From the NCBI RefSeq assembly GCF_034521165.1, contig NZ_JAXHMV010000008.1:806001-870000 (forward strand): DNA of 64,000 nucleotides, given 5' to 3'. Of this stretch, positions 24,887 to 32,833 are shown in pieces; position 1 is the stretch's first letter; each line of letters begins with the position of its first letter. The position numbers and the translations under genes are program-made. Origin of the DNA: Thiohalophilus sp. Lineage in GTDB: Bacteria > Pseudomonadota > Gammaproteobacteria > UBA6429 > Thiohalophilaceae. Below the pieces are notes generated by a model that saw nothing but the letters and a program-made list of their open reading frames with translations, was not told the origin of the DNA and searched no databases.

Positions 24887-25348
24887 TTAACGCCGGTCAC
24901 GCCGGCGTTTGCTGCGGCCTTCGAAGCGGACGATGGTCTTGACCAGTTCGGTGAAGGGGAGCTTCTCGAACTCGCCGTAACGATCCTGCGCGTCACGCAA
25001 AATGCCGGCGATGTTCTCCACTTGCGCGGCATCCTTTTTCTCCGGATACAGCTGGGCCTGCAGTCCCAGCAGACCGCCGGTTTGCACCTTCACTTCCTTG
25101 GCATGGGGCAGTGGACCGTCGATGTGCAGCTGTTGCAGGGCGAAGCTGGCGTTTTTGCGCATGAGATCGAGAAAAGCCTGGCAACGGACGTTGCCGGCTT
25201 CGGAACTGCAGGCGACGCCTTCGCGATCGGCGAGGTTAAAGCGGCGTCCATGCTCGCAGGTGCTGCGACGGGAATTAATCGTCTTTTCGAAGATACAACG
25301 GCGCTCGTTGATCTCGTGATAAGTGGATCTGTATTCGTCTTCTTCCAC
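24887..25348 (-). CDS. Cysteine-containing conserved hypothetical protein, 153 residues
   Basis: GTG start at 25348. The N-terminal half has spaced cysteines: ERRCIFEKTI, STCEHGRRF, GVACSSEAG, VRCQAF, a likely metal or Fe-S site (four Cys in about 45 residues). The C-terminus is strongly basic (SKRRRDRR). I do not recognise a named family. It lies 23 bases downstream of the 79-residue gene on the same strand, and a GCAAAG-type repeat arm (about 24856-24886) abuts its stop codon. Confidence 0.7.
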   Translation of the reverse strand: MEEDEYRSTYHEINERRCIFEKTINSRRSTCEHGRRFNLADREGVACSSEAGNVRCQAFLDLMRKNASFALQQLHIDGPLPHAKEVKVQTGGLLGLQAQLYPEKKDAAQVENIAGILRDAQDRYGEFEKLPFTELVKTIVRFEGRSKRRRDRR

Positions 25349-25371
25349 GCCAAGCCCGGGGTTTCAGACCG

Positions 25372-25611
25372 TTACTTTTCCCACTCGCGCAGGATCGGTT
25401 CTTCCCGCTTTTCGGTGAGCATCTCTTCGGCAGCCAGCTGGTTGGCGGCAAAGATGACCTTGACGATGGCCTCATCCCCCTCGCTCTGCTCGCTGCGCCG
25501 GGCGCGGGCAAAATTCTTGGCCTCCTTGAAGGATTCAAACTCGTCCAGGCATTCGAGGTTCTTGACCATCGAGTTGAGCCCTTCGTTCATCTTGTATACG
25601 TAATACGGCAT
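25372..25611 (-). CDS. Small conserved hypothetical protein, 79 residues
   Basis: Begins MPYYVYKMNEGLNSMVKNLE; GGTGGGG precedes ATG 25611, so the open extension to 25719 is not used. Contains FESFKEAKNFARARRSEQSE and an acidic/basic C-terminus. No family recognised. Forms a two-gene unit with the cysteine-containing protein. Confidence 0.7.
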   Translation of the reverse strand: MPYYVYKMNEGLNSMVKNLECLDEFESFKEAKNFARARRSEQSEGDEAIVKVIFAANQLAAEEMLTEKREEPILREWEK

Positions 25612-25698
25612 AGTCCCCACCTTGTGCACCGATATGATTGAATGTCGTACAGCCCCGCGAATGAACCGGGCTGCATGGCGATTGTGAAAAGCTTGACA

Positions 25699-25747
25699 AG
25701 CATACTGGCTGAGCGGCAATGGCTCAATAACTCACAGGCAGTATGCT
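25699..25747. promoter_or_regulatory. Inverted repeat in a divergent intergenic region
   Basis: AGCATACTG (25699-25707) is exactly inverted as CAGTATGCT (25739-25747), 31 bases apart, between the starts of the 79-residue gene (minus) and the receiver-like gene (plus). A TTGACA lies at 25693-25698. Could be an operator pair; nothing else supports it. Confidence 0.3.
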
Positions 25748-25791
25748 AGTATACATGCGGTTACTGGCCTGTATTTCAAGGGAGTCCCGCC

Positions 25792-26184
25792 ATTTCCACA
25801 CAGAATTCACGTGAACTGCTGGCGATCGTCGAGCTGGGCGGTTATCCCGATTTTGCCCCGCTGTACCGCCAGTATGGCTATCAGGTGGAGACCACCGACT
25901 CGATGCGCAAGGCGGCCAAGGTGTTAAAAAAACAACGACCGCGGGTGATTGTCACCGAATTCAATTTCCAGTCGGATTTTCGCGATCGGACCAGCAGTCT
26001 GGAGACCCTGATGGCGCTCGTTCAGCGCCTGCCCGACACCCGGGTGATCGTGTTTTATGAAAAGGAATACCTGCACCAGTTCGAGCGGGTGGCGGCGCGC
26101 TTTCCCATTCACGCCGCGTTACCCTTTCCCATCGAACCGGCCGAGCTGGAGGCGGCGCTGCAGCGGCTGGCGAGCGACGAATAG
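25792..26184 (+). CDS. Receiver-like domain protein with a probable ATT start codon
   Basis: 130 codons. AAGGGAG ends seven bases before an in-frame ATT at 25792, and the frame between it and the first ATG (25885) is clearly coding (ELLAIVELGGYPDFAPLYRQ). No ATG, GTG or TTG with a ribosome binding site precedes. The domain resembles a degenerate response-regulator receiver: RPRVIVTEFNFQSDF at the phosphoacceptor strand, DTRVIVFYEKEY, and ALPFPIEPAELEAALQRL. The next gene, 45 bases on, is an HDOD protein, a common signalling partner. Confidence 0.65.
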   Translation: MSTQNSRELLAIVELGGYPDFAPLYRQYGYQVETTDSMRKAAKVLKKQRPRVIVTEFNFQSDFRDRTSSLETLMALVQRLPDTRVIVFYEKEYLHQFERVAARFPIHAALPFPIEPAELEAALQRLASDE

Positions 26185-26229
26185 GACTGGTTTATTTCCT
26201 CGTCATTTATGTGGTAATTTGTTGTTGTC

Positions 26230-27105
26230 ATGACCAATCCGCTTTCCCTGAACGAGGTCGTCCGGCAGACCAATGAGGTGGTAACCCTGCCGGGGGTCTT
26301 CGTACGCATCAATCGCATGGTGGACGATCCCGGCTGTCCGATGCAGGCGATCGGTGAGGTCATTGCCCAGGATCCCGGTCTGACCGTGCGCCTGCTGCGC
26401 ATGGCCAATAGCGTCTATTACGGTTTGAGCCACGAGATCGACACGGTTTCGCGGGCAGTTACCGTGATCGGGACACGTCGGGTGCGGGATCTGATTCTGG
26501 CCACCTCGGTGGTACAGGCGTTCGAGGGCATCCCGGAGGAACTGGGTTCACTGGAGGCGTTCTGGCGGCACAGCATTCATTGCGGATTACTGGCCCGGCA
26601 TCTGGCGAGCCGGGTCCGGTTGCGCGAGCCGGACAGCCTGTTTGTGGCCGGGTTGCTGCACGATATTGGCCGGCTGGTCATGTTCAGCCGCTATCCCGAC
26701 TACGCGCGCCGGGCGCTGGAGCACACGCACCGCCAGAATGGGGCCACACCGTTTTATCTGGGCGAACGGCGTGAATTCGGCTTCGACCATGCGGAACTGG
26801 GCGGCGCGCTGGCCGAGCACTGGCAATTGCCGTTATTACTGGTCGAATGTATCGCTCACCACCATCAGCCCCGCCATGCGCAACACTACCCGCAACAGGC
26901 GGCGATCGTGCATCTGGCCAACGGCCTGTCCACCCCGTCGGAAGAGGAACGTCGCCCGGAGGCGGAGCAGGAGCAGCGGCTGGATCCCGCCATCTGGTCG
27001 CTGGTCGGTTTATCGCCGGAGCTGGCCGAGGAAGCCCGGCACGAGGCCGATGCGCAGCTCAACGAGATGTATCAGTTATTGCGCGGCGATCTCGATCAGG
27101 CCTGA
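26230..27105 (+). CDS. HDOD domain signalling protein
   Basis: 291 residues. The HDOD domain covers about 10-215: IAQDPGLTVRLLRMANSVYY, RRVRDLILATSVVQAF, then the HD pair in FVAGLLHDIGRLVMF and a later ECIAHHHQPRH. HDOD proteins lack nuclease or phosphodiesterase proof and act in signal output. It follows the receiver-like gene closely. The last 10 bases overlap the convergent thioredoxin-like gene. Confidence 0.88.
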   Translation: MTNPLSLNEVVRQTNEVVTLPGVFVRINRMVDDPGCPMQAIGEVIAQDPGLTVRLLRMANSVYYGLSHEIDTVSRAVTVIGTRRVRDLILATSVVQAFEGIPEELGSLEAFWRHSIHCGLLARHLASRVRLREPDSLFVAGLLHDIGRLVMFSRYPDYARRALEHTHRQNGATPFYLGERREFGFDHAELGGALAEHWQLPLLLVECIAHHHQPRHAQHYPQQAAIVHLANGLSTPSEEERRPEAEQEQRLDPAIWSLVGLSPELAEEARHEADAQLNEMYQLLRGDLDQA

Positions 27106-27743
27106 GTTTGCGTCAGCTGATCCAGCCCCTCGCGGGCAATCTCGCGAATATCGGGGGAGTCGTCCTGCAGCCGTTTTTCCAGCTGGAGCCGAACCCCGGG
27201 GTCGCCGGTCAGGGCCAGATAATGGGTGGCATCGCCCCGGATCTGGGCGTTATCGTTTTCCGACAGGCGGGCAAATTCCGGGGCCAGTTGTTTTAACGCG
27301 TCGCTGCCGGCCAGTGACTCGAGTACCGCATCCAGTCCGAGGCGAACCTGGATCTCCAGGTCTTCCGTTTCCAGCAGACCGATGATCACCCTGAGCCATT
27401 CGGGCTGCTGGCGCAAAAATGTCTCGATAGTCTGCAATTCGCCTTCCTTGAGATGGTGGCGGATGTAATCGGCAATGCCCGAGTCACTGCCGGCCTGCTC
27501 GGCCCAGTGGCGCAACTCCTTCGGTGAATAGTTGCCCGCCAGGGTAAACGGGCCGATGCGGGTCCAGGGCGTGGTACGCACCCCCAGCTCCTGCGCCCGC
27601 GAGGGATCGACCACGATATTGCTGACCCGCAATTCATGAATCACGCCTTCTTTGATCAGGTCGGTCAGGGCCTGCAACACCGTGGGGCAGTGGGCGCAGC
27701 CGGTGGCAATCAGGATTTCAGCGTCAGGGGGTGTTTGTGACAT
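27096..27743 (-). CDS. Thioredoxin-fold protein with HEAT-like C-terminal domain
   Basis: 215 residues from ATG 27743. The N-terminal 80 residues show a glutaredoxin/thioredoxin-like fold with CAHC (ILIATGCAHCPTVLQALTDL) and the cis-proline region VRTTPWTRIGPF. The rest is helical with HEAT-like repeats (EIQVRLGLDAVLESLAGSDA, QIRGDATHYLALTGD, DIREIAREGLDQL). The CxxC suggests thiol-disulfide exchange, with the HEAT part for partner binding. Cytoplasmic; no signal peptide. Function unknown. Confidence 0.78.
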   Translation of the reverse strand: MSQTPPDAEILIATGCAHCPTVLQALTDLIKEGVIHELRVSNIVVDPSRAQELGVRTTPWTRIGPFTLAGNYSPKELRHWAEQAGSDSGIADYIRHHLKEGELQTIETFLRQQPEWLRVIIGLLETEDLEIQVRLGLDAVLESLAGSDALKQLAPEFARLSENDNAQIRGDATHYLALTGDPGVRLQLEKRLQDDSPDIREIAREGLDQLTQTQA

Positions 27744-27794
27744 GACGGATTTCGACTCGGACAATAACGGATTCAAACAGGCGGGGCGTGCCGG

Positions 27795-28088
27795 TCATGC
27801 CTCTTCCAAAAACCGGATGCCGATACCGTCGTCGGTACGGCGGACCACTTCGCCTTCGACCACCGGTGCGGGCTCATCGTCCTGCAGCGGGGTCTGGACC
27901 TGCAGGCTGACCCGACTGCCCAGTGGTGGCAGCGTGATAGCCTCCTCTTCGACCGACAGAAACACGCCACCGTCGCTGATATCGCGGGTTTTGAGAATGA
28001 AACTGTCATCCTCAAAGCTCACCCTGACATCCAGTGCCAGGGCAAAACGGGCATGATTGCGTTTATCACTGACCGGCTCGCTGGCCAT
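27795..28088 (-). CDS. PilZ domain protein
   Basis: 97 residues, a stand-alone PilZ domain. The c-di-GMP motifs are present as KRNHARFAL (R...R) and DISDGGVFLSV (D-x-S-x-x-G), followed by beta strands to GIGIRFLEEA. Likely a c-di-GMP effector; a membrane GGDEF protein is encoded at 48.2-49.4 kb. Confidence 0.85.
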   Translation of the reverse strand: MASEPVSDKRNHARFALALDVRVSFEDDSFILKTRDISDGGVFLSVEEEAITLPPLGSRVSLQVQTPLQDDEPAPVVEGEVVRRTDDGIGIRFLEEA

Positions 28089-28165
28089 GCTGTGATCCGG
28101 GGGCTGAATATCTGCGAATAACTTTATCCTGCCGGATCAGCCGGCGCAAGCCGGCGGCAGGCGAA

Positions 28166-28372
28166 TCAGGCCTCCATATCGGGAATCAGGCGGCTGCGGA
28201 CCCGGGCGATCAGATCCTTGAGCTGCAGTTTGCGTTTTTTCATGCGGCTCAGCTGCAACTGATCGATGGTGGGATCCTGGGCCAGGCGATTGATGACATC
28301 GTCGAGATCCCGATGTTCGGATACCAGGGTCTGCAGCTTGTCACGTAATTGTGCAGCCTCGTGTTCATCCAT
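28166..28372 (-). CDS. YdcH family protein (DUF465)
   Basis: 68 residues, all helical. LVSEHRDLDDVINRLAQDP and LQLSRMKKRKLQLKDLIARV match the DUF465/YdcH pattern of small coiled-coil proteins of unknown function. Confidence 0.85.
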   Translation of the reverse strand: MDEHEAAQLRDKLQTLVSEHRDLDDVINRLAQDPTIDQLQLSRMKKRKLQLKDLIARVRSRLIPDMEA

Positions 28373-28489
28373 AGCAGTGGAACCGGTTACAAAGGGAGGG
28401 CAATTTTAGCTCAATCGCGCGGGGGGCGGAAGCGCCCTGACCGGCGCCGGCGAATACGTTATACTGCCCGCCCTTCCAACCGGTGATGG

Positions 28490-30388
28490 ATGTCGATGCC
28501 GCCTATTTTAACCTTCAAGAATGTGAGCCTCAGCTTCGGTGAGCAACCGTTGCTGGATCAGGTCGAGCTGCAGCTCGAACGGGGCGAGCGGGTTTGTCTG
28601 GTCGGGCGTAATGGCTCGGGCAAGTCGACCCTCATGCACCTGCTCAATGGCGATATCCGGCCCGATGACGGTGAAATCTGGCATCCGGATACCCTGCGCA
28701 TCGCCCATCTGCATCAGGATGTGCCGAAGGAGGCGGGGCAGACGGTCTTCGAGGTCGTGGCCGGCGGATTGCAGGAGGCGGGGGCGTTACTGAGCGCCTA
28801 TCATCAGGCACTGCAACAGTTTGATAATTCCCCGCAGCAGGTGGAACGGCTGAGCGAGTTGCAACATCAGCTCGAAGCAGTGGACGGCTGGCGACTGGAG
28901 CAGCGGGTGGCTTCCGCGATCAGTAAAATGGATCTGCCCGAACAGGCGCCACTGGCGACCCTGTCCGGCGGTATGAAGCGGCGCGTGCTGATGGCCCGCG
29001 CACTGGTCAGCGAACCGGATCTGTTATTACTGGATGAGCCGACCAACCACCTGGATATCGAGGGCATCACCTGGCTCGAGCAGTTCCTGCTTGGCTATCC
29101 GGGGTGCCTGGTCTTTATCACCCATGACCGCAGCTTTTTACAGAATCTGGCCACCCGGATTATTCAGCTGGATCGCGGCCAGCTCACTTCCTGGCCGGGT
29201 GATTACCAGCATTACCTGGAGAAAAAGGAACAGCTGCTGGAGGCCGAGGAAAAACAGCGTGCCCGGCAGGACAAGAAACTGGCCGAAGAGGAAGCCTGGA
29301 TCCGCAAGGGCATCAAGGCCCGGCGCACCCGCAACATGGGCCGGGTGCGTGCCCTGCAGGAGATGCGCGATCAGGTGCGCCAGCGTCGCGATCGCCAGGG
29401 CCAGGTCCGGCTCAACCTGGACGAAGCGGAGAGTTCCGGCAAACTGGTGGCGGAGGTGGAGCACGTCAATTTTGCCTATGACGGCAAGCCGATCCTGAAA
29501 GATTTTTCCACCCGCATCATGCGCGGCGACCGTATCGGGATCATCGGCCCCAACGGCGTCGGCAAAAGTACCCTGATCCGCGTGTTACTCGGCGAGGTCA
29601 AACCGGACAGCGGCCGGGTGCGTCTGGGGACCAAACTGGAAATCGCCTATTTCGATCAGCACCGGGCGATCCTCGACCCGCAAAAATCGGTACTGGACAA
29701 TCTCAACGAAGGCAGCGAGATGGTCGAGGTGCAGGGGCGCAAGCGCCACGCCATCGGTTATTTGCGCGAATTTCTGTTCCCGGTCAAACAGGTGCATGCG
29801 CCGGTCAGAAGCCTTTCCGGGGGCGAACACAACCGTCTGTTACTGGCCAAACTGTTCACCCAGCCGGCCAACCTGCTGGTGCTGGACGAACCGACCAACG
29901 ATCTCGATGTGGAAACCCTCGAGCTGCTCGAGGATCTGCTGCTGAACTATGACGGGACGCTGATACTGGTCAGCCATGATCGGACCTTTCTCGATAACGT
30001 GGTCACCAGCGTGCTGGTGTTCGAGGAGGAAGGCGTGGTGAATGAATATGTCGGTGGCTATCACGACTGGTATCGCTATCGCCAGCAGCACCCGTTAACG
30101 CCGCGGGACAGTAGCGGCGCCGATTCCACCGGCACCGCGCCGGTGCCCGAAACACCCGCGCCGCAGGCCAGCAAGCGCAAACTCGCTTACCGGGAGCAAC
30201 AGGAACTCAAGGCCTTGCCCCAAAAGATCGAACAACTGGAGCAGGAACAGCAGCAGTTGCAGGAGAAGATCAGCGATCCGGCCTTTTATCAACAGGCAAG
30301 TGACACCATTGCCACCACCCTGCAGCGCCTGGATCAGATCAACGCCGAACTGGAGGCCTGCTTTGCGCGTTGGGAAACGCTGGAGTAA
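28490..30388 (+). CDS. uup: ABC-F ATPase Uup
   Basis: 632 residues; ATG 28490 or 28496. Two ATPase domains: Walker A GRNGSGKSTL and GPNGVGKSTL, signatures LSGGMKRRVLMARAL and LSGGEHNRLLLAKL, Walker B LLLDEPTNHLD and LVLDEPTNDLD, with a charged linker between. A C-terminal coiled coil (YREQQELKALPQKIEQLEQE) is typical of Uup. ABC-F proteins act on the ribosome, and Uup also influences DNA stability. No transmembrane domain. Confidence 0.95.
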   Translation: MSMPPILTFKNVSLSFGEQPLLDQVELQLERGERVCLVGRNGSGKSTLMHLLNGDIRPDDGEIWHPDTLRIAHLHQDVPKEAGQTVFEVVAGGLQEAGALLSAYHQALQQFDNSPQQVERLSELQHQLEAVDGWRLEQRVASAISKMDLPEQAPLATLSGGMKRRVLMARALVSEPDLLLLDEPTNHLDIEGITWLEQFLLGYPGCLVFITHDRSFLQNLATRIIQLDRGQLTSWPGDYQHYLEKKEQLLEAEEKQRARQDKKLAEEEAWIRKGIKARRTRNMGRVRALQEMRDQVRQRRDRQGQVRLNLDEAESSGKLVAEVEHVNFAYDGKPILKDFSTRIMRGDRIGIIGPNGVGKSTLIRVLLGEVKPDSGRVRLGTKLEIAYFDQHRAILDPQKSVLDNLNEGSEMVEVQGRKRHAIGYLREFLFPVKQVHAPVRSLSGGEHNRLLLAKLFTQPANLLVLDEPTNDLDVETLELLEDLLLNYDGTLILVSHDRTFLDNVVTSVLVFEEEGVVNEYVGGYHDWYRYRQQHPLTPRDSSGADSTGTAPVPETPAPQASKRKLAYREQQELKALPQKIEQLEQEQQQLQEKISDPAFYQQASDTIATTLQRLDQINAELEACFARWETLE

Positions 30389-30391
30389 GCG

Positions 30392-30697
30392 TTATTTGGA
30401 ATCGGGGTCGGAGGATTTGTTTTTCTTCAGTCCGGTCATATCCAGCGGAATGACGACCGAATCCTGCGGTTCGTCGATATAACGCGGGCGCATCTTGCTC
30501 GGGCGCCCGGCTTCCTCGGCCAGTTCCTTCTCGCGGGCGGAAATCAGTCCCAGGCAGTCGCGAATCGAAATAATAGTGTCTTCCGACAGCGGATGCTTGA
30601 GTCCGGGCTTGGTATAGGTGTCCTTGGCCACATCGGTCAAAACCTTGCGCATCGTCTGCAGAATCTGCTCTTCTTTGGAATACTCTTTACCGCTCAT
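30392..30697 (-). CDS. Conserved hypothetical protein, 101 residues
   Basis: Start taken at ATG 30697 (MSGKEYSKEEQILQTMRKVL). Contains GLKHPLSEDTIISIRDCLGL and a basic C-terminus (GLKKNKSSDPDSK). Helical and soluble. I recall similar unnamed gammaproteobacterial proteins but no function. Convergent with uup, three bases apart. Confidence 0.75.
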   Translation of the reverse strand: MSGKEYSKEEQILQTMRKVLTDVAKDTYTKPGLKHPLSEDTIISIRDCLGLISAREKELAEEAGRPSKMRPRYIDEPQDSVVIPLDMTGLKKNKSSDPDSK

Positions 30698-30859
30698 CGC
30701 CAATACCATTGAGTTATCACTATACGTGTTCAGGTGTTGATTCTAGCATTTTGTGCCGGCGGAATCGCCCCGAAATCCGGCGGATACATGACAATTCATG
30801 GGGTTAATCACGTCGGCGGGGCTGGTATACTGGCGCTCCGGTTTGATCCAGGTATTTCG

Positions 30860-31429
30860 ATGTTCTCCTCCCTGCCGTCATTGCTGCTGTATCCACTCGA
30901 TCCCGATTATCGCCCGGCCGATCCGCCCGCCCTGATCGAACTTCTTCAGCAGTCCGGGCTGATTGGCGACACACTCGAGGACCTCCCCGGCGAACGCTAT
31001 CAGGCGGGCCCGGCATTTTTGCAGCACATCAGTTTTCTCGGTTGCTCGCCGGCGGTGGAATTCGAACCCCAGGCGCCCGGTTCCGATCAGTTCTGCCATG
31101 TCGGTCTCCGTTATAGCGAGCAGTTGCAGTTTCGTGGCGGCCCGCAACAGGTGCAGGTGTATTGTCGCCAGTGTCGCCATCGGGAAGAGAACTGGGCCGA
31201 CATCATCGACGCCTGGCAGGTCGATCCGGACCGTTACCGTTATAGCTGTCCCCGGTGTGGCGCCGAGTCCGCCGCGACGGAACTTAACTGGCGCAAAAGC
31301 GGGGCCTTCGCCCGGCTGTTTATCGAGCTTTACAACATCTATCCCCACGAAGCCGTGCCCACCGACGGCATCCTCAAACGCCTGCGCGACGCCACCGGTG
31401 TCGACTGGAAATATATCTACGTCCGGTAA
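30860..31429 (+). CDS. Hypothetical zinc-ribbon protein, 189 residues
   Basis: The start is ATG 30860 (MFSSLPSLLLYPLDPDYRPA); the open frame upstream has no coding look. Central cysteines CRQCRHREENW and CPRCGAESAA form a likely zinc ribbon. N-terminal part GLIGDTLEDLPGERYQAGPA and C-terminal ARLFIELYNIYPHEAVPTDG are soluble. Family not recognised. Confidence 0.75.
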   Translation: MFSSLPSLLLYPLDPDYRPADPPALIELLQQSGLIGDTLEDLPGERYQAGPAFLQHISFLGCSPAVEFEPQAPGSDQFCHVGLRYSEQLQFRGGPQQVQVYCRQCRHREENWADIIDAWQVDPDRYRYSCPRCGAESAATELNWRKSGAFARLFIELYNIYPHEAVPTDGILKRLRDATGVDWKYIYVR

Positions 31430-31461
31430 CGCCTGGCATTGCCTCTTCTTGAGGGCTCTGT

Positions 31462-31670
31462 AAATAACGCAGAGGGCGCAAAGACGCAAAGGGCGCGGAG
31501 AAATGATTGGCTTTAAATTCTGATCTAATTCGAATGCGGCGCTGGGTTCAAGCGAAGGTACTTGTCGTGGCATTGTAATTCCGAGTCGAAAATTGTGAGT
31601 CGCACGCAGTCCTCTGGCCCACAATATTTTTCTTTGCGTTCTCTGCGTCTTTGCGTCCTTCGCGTTATTT
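31462..31670. repeat. GCAAAG-type inverted repeat, locus 3
   Basis: A 42-base arm (31462-31503), rich in GCGCAAAGACGCAAAG steps and starting AAATAACGC, is imperfectly inverted at 31629-31670, ending GCGTTATTT. The 125 bases between show no gene. The whole 31430-31930 interval is non-coding apart from this element and the leader described next. Confidence 0.8.
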
Positions 31671-31701
31671 TTAGGAAGTTTAAAAAGTGGAAGTACCTGT
31701 A

Positions 31702-31930
31702 CTTGACACCCGCCGATTCTCGACGCAAACTCAATAACATGTTTAACGCCATTCATTCTGCCAAGATCTCTGCCTGCCCGGTACGCCTGCGTGTCTGGGC
31801 AATGGACCGTGCGTGGCGGACGGAGAGGGTGTTGTAACAGTCGTTAAGTACAAGCAATACCGGATTTTCCAAAAGCCACAGCCTGAAAACTGTGGCTTTT
31901 TTCGTTTTGGACATTATCAGGGAGAAAAAG
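31702..31930 (+). promoter_or_regulatory. Leader region of the EamA transporter gene with internal terminator
   Basis: TTGACA (31702-31707) with a weak CAAACT 17 bases on may be the promoter. About 195 bases of leader follow, without a convincing ORF. The terminator at 31871-31902 stands before the ribosome binding site GGGAG (about 31919), so transcription into the transporter must pass it. This fits transcription attenuation or a riboswitch; I recognise no known riboswitch class. Confidence 0.45.
31871..31902 (+). terminator. Intrinsic terminator in the EamA gene leader
   Basis: AAAAGCCACAG and CTGTGGCTTTTTT form an 11-base stem with an eight-base loop and a U-tract, 28 bases before the ATG. 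Confidence 0.85.
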
Positions 31931-32833
31931 ATGTCGGTGCCGACAGCTTATATCGGGGTGGTGTTGATCTGGTCGACCACGCCGCTGGCGATCAAATGGA
32001 GCGGGGAAGGGCCGGGCTTTTTGTTCGGCGTGGCCGCGCGCATGTGGCTCGGGGCGCTGGTCTGTGTGATCTTGCTGACATTGCTGTCCCGCGGGCTGCC
32101 CCGCGATCGTGCCGCCCTGAAAAGTTATCTGGCCGGGGGTATCGGGGTGTTCGGTGCCATGACCAGTGTTTACTGGGGGGCGCAGTATATTCCCTCGGGA
32201 TTGATTTCCGTGCTGTTTGGTCTGACGCCGATCGTCACCGGCGTCATGGCGGCCCTGTGGCTGCAGGAGCGGGCCCTGAGCTGGCACAAACTCGGCGGTA
32301 TCGTTCTGGCGTTAGGCGGCTTGAGCGTGGTTTTTGCCCGGGGTCTGCACCTGGGCGAGCAGGCCGGATACGGGATCAGCGCGATCGTGCTGGCGGTCTG
32401 TCTGCATTCGCTGAGCATGGTGCTGGTGAAAAAGATCGATGCGCAGTTGTCGGGGCTGGAATCGACCAGTGGTGCGTTGCTGGTGGCGGCGCCCTGTTAT
32501 TTACTGGTCTGGTTGCTGTTCGATGGCCAGTGGCCAGCGGACCTCGGTCCACGGGCGGCCGCCTCGATCCTGTATCTGGCCATATTCGGCTCGGTGCTGG
32601 GCTTTGTCATGTTCTTTTATGTGCTGAAACAGATTGATGCCAGTCGCGTGGCGCTGGTAACCTTGTTGACACCTGTACTTGCCCTGTTGTTTGGGCGATT
32701 GTTCAACCAGGAGCAGATCGGTCTCGAGCTTTATCTGGGAGCGATGTTGATCCTGCTGGGAATGGGACTCTATCAATGGGGTGGACTGGTTATTCGTACC
32801 CTGCGCTATCGGGCGGTGAGCGAGCCGGATTGA
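31931..32833 (+). CDS. EamA/DMT-family transporter
   Basis: 300 residues from ATG 31931 (GGGAG seven bases upstream), with ten hydrophobic helices in two EamA repeats: AYIGVVLIWSTTPLAIKWSG, SGLISVLFGLTPIVTGVMAA and SRVALVTLLTPVLALLFGRL. Drug/metabolite exporter superfamily; substrate unknown. The stop overlaps the TTG start of mltF, so the two are translationally coupled, and both depend on the terminator-bearing leader. Confidence 0.88.
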   Translation: MSVPTAYIGVVLIWSTTPLAIKWSGEGPGFLFGVAARMWLGALVCVILLTLLSRGLPRDRAALKSYLAGGIGVFGAMTSVYWGAQYIPSGLISVLFGLTPIVTGVMAALWLQERALSWHKLGGIVLALGGLSVVFARGLHLGEQAGYGISAIVLAVCLHSLSMVLVKKIDAQLSGLESTSGALLVAAPCYLLVWLLFDGQWPADLGPRAAASILYLAIFGSVLGFVMFFYVLKQIDASRVALVTLLTPVLALLFGRLFNQEQIGLELYLGAMLILLGMGLYQWGGLVIRTLRYRAVSEPD

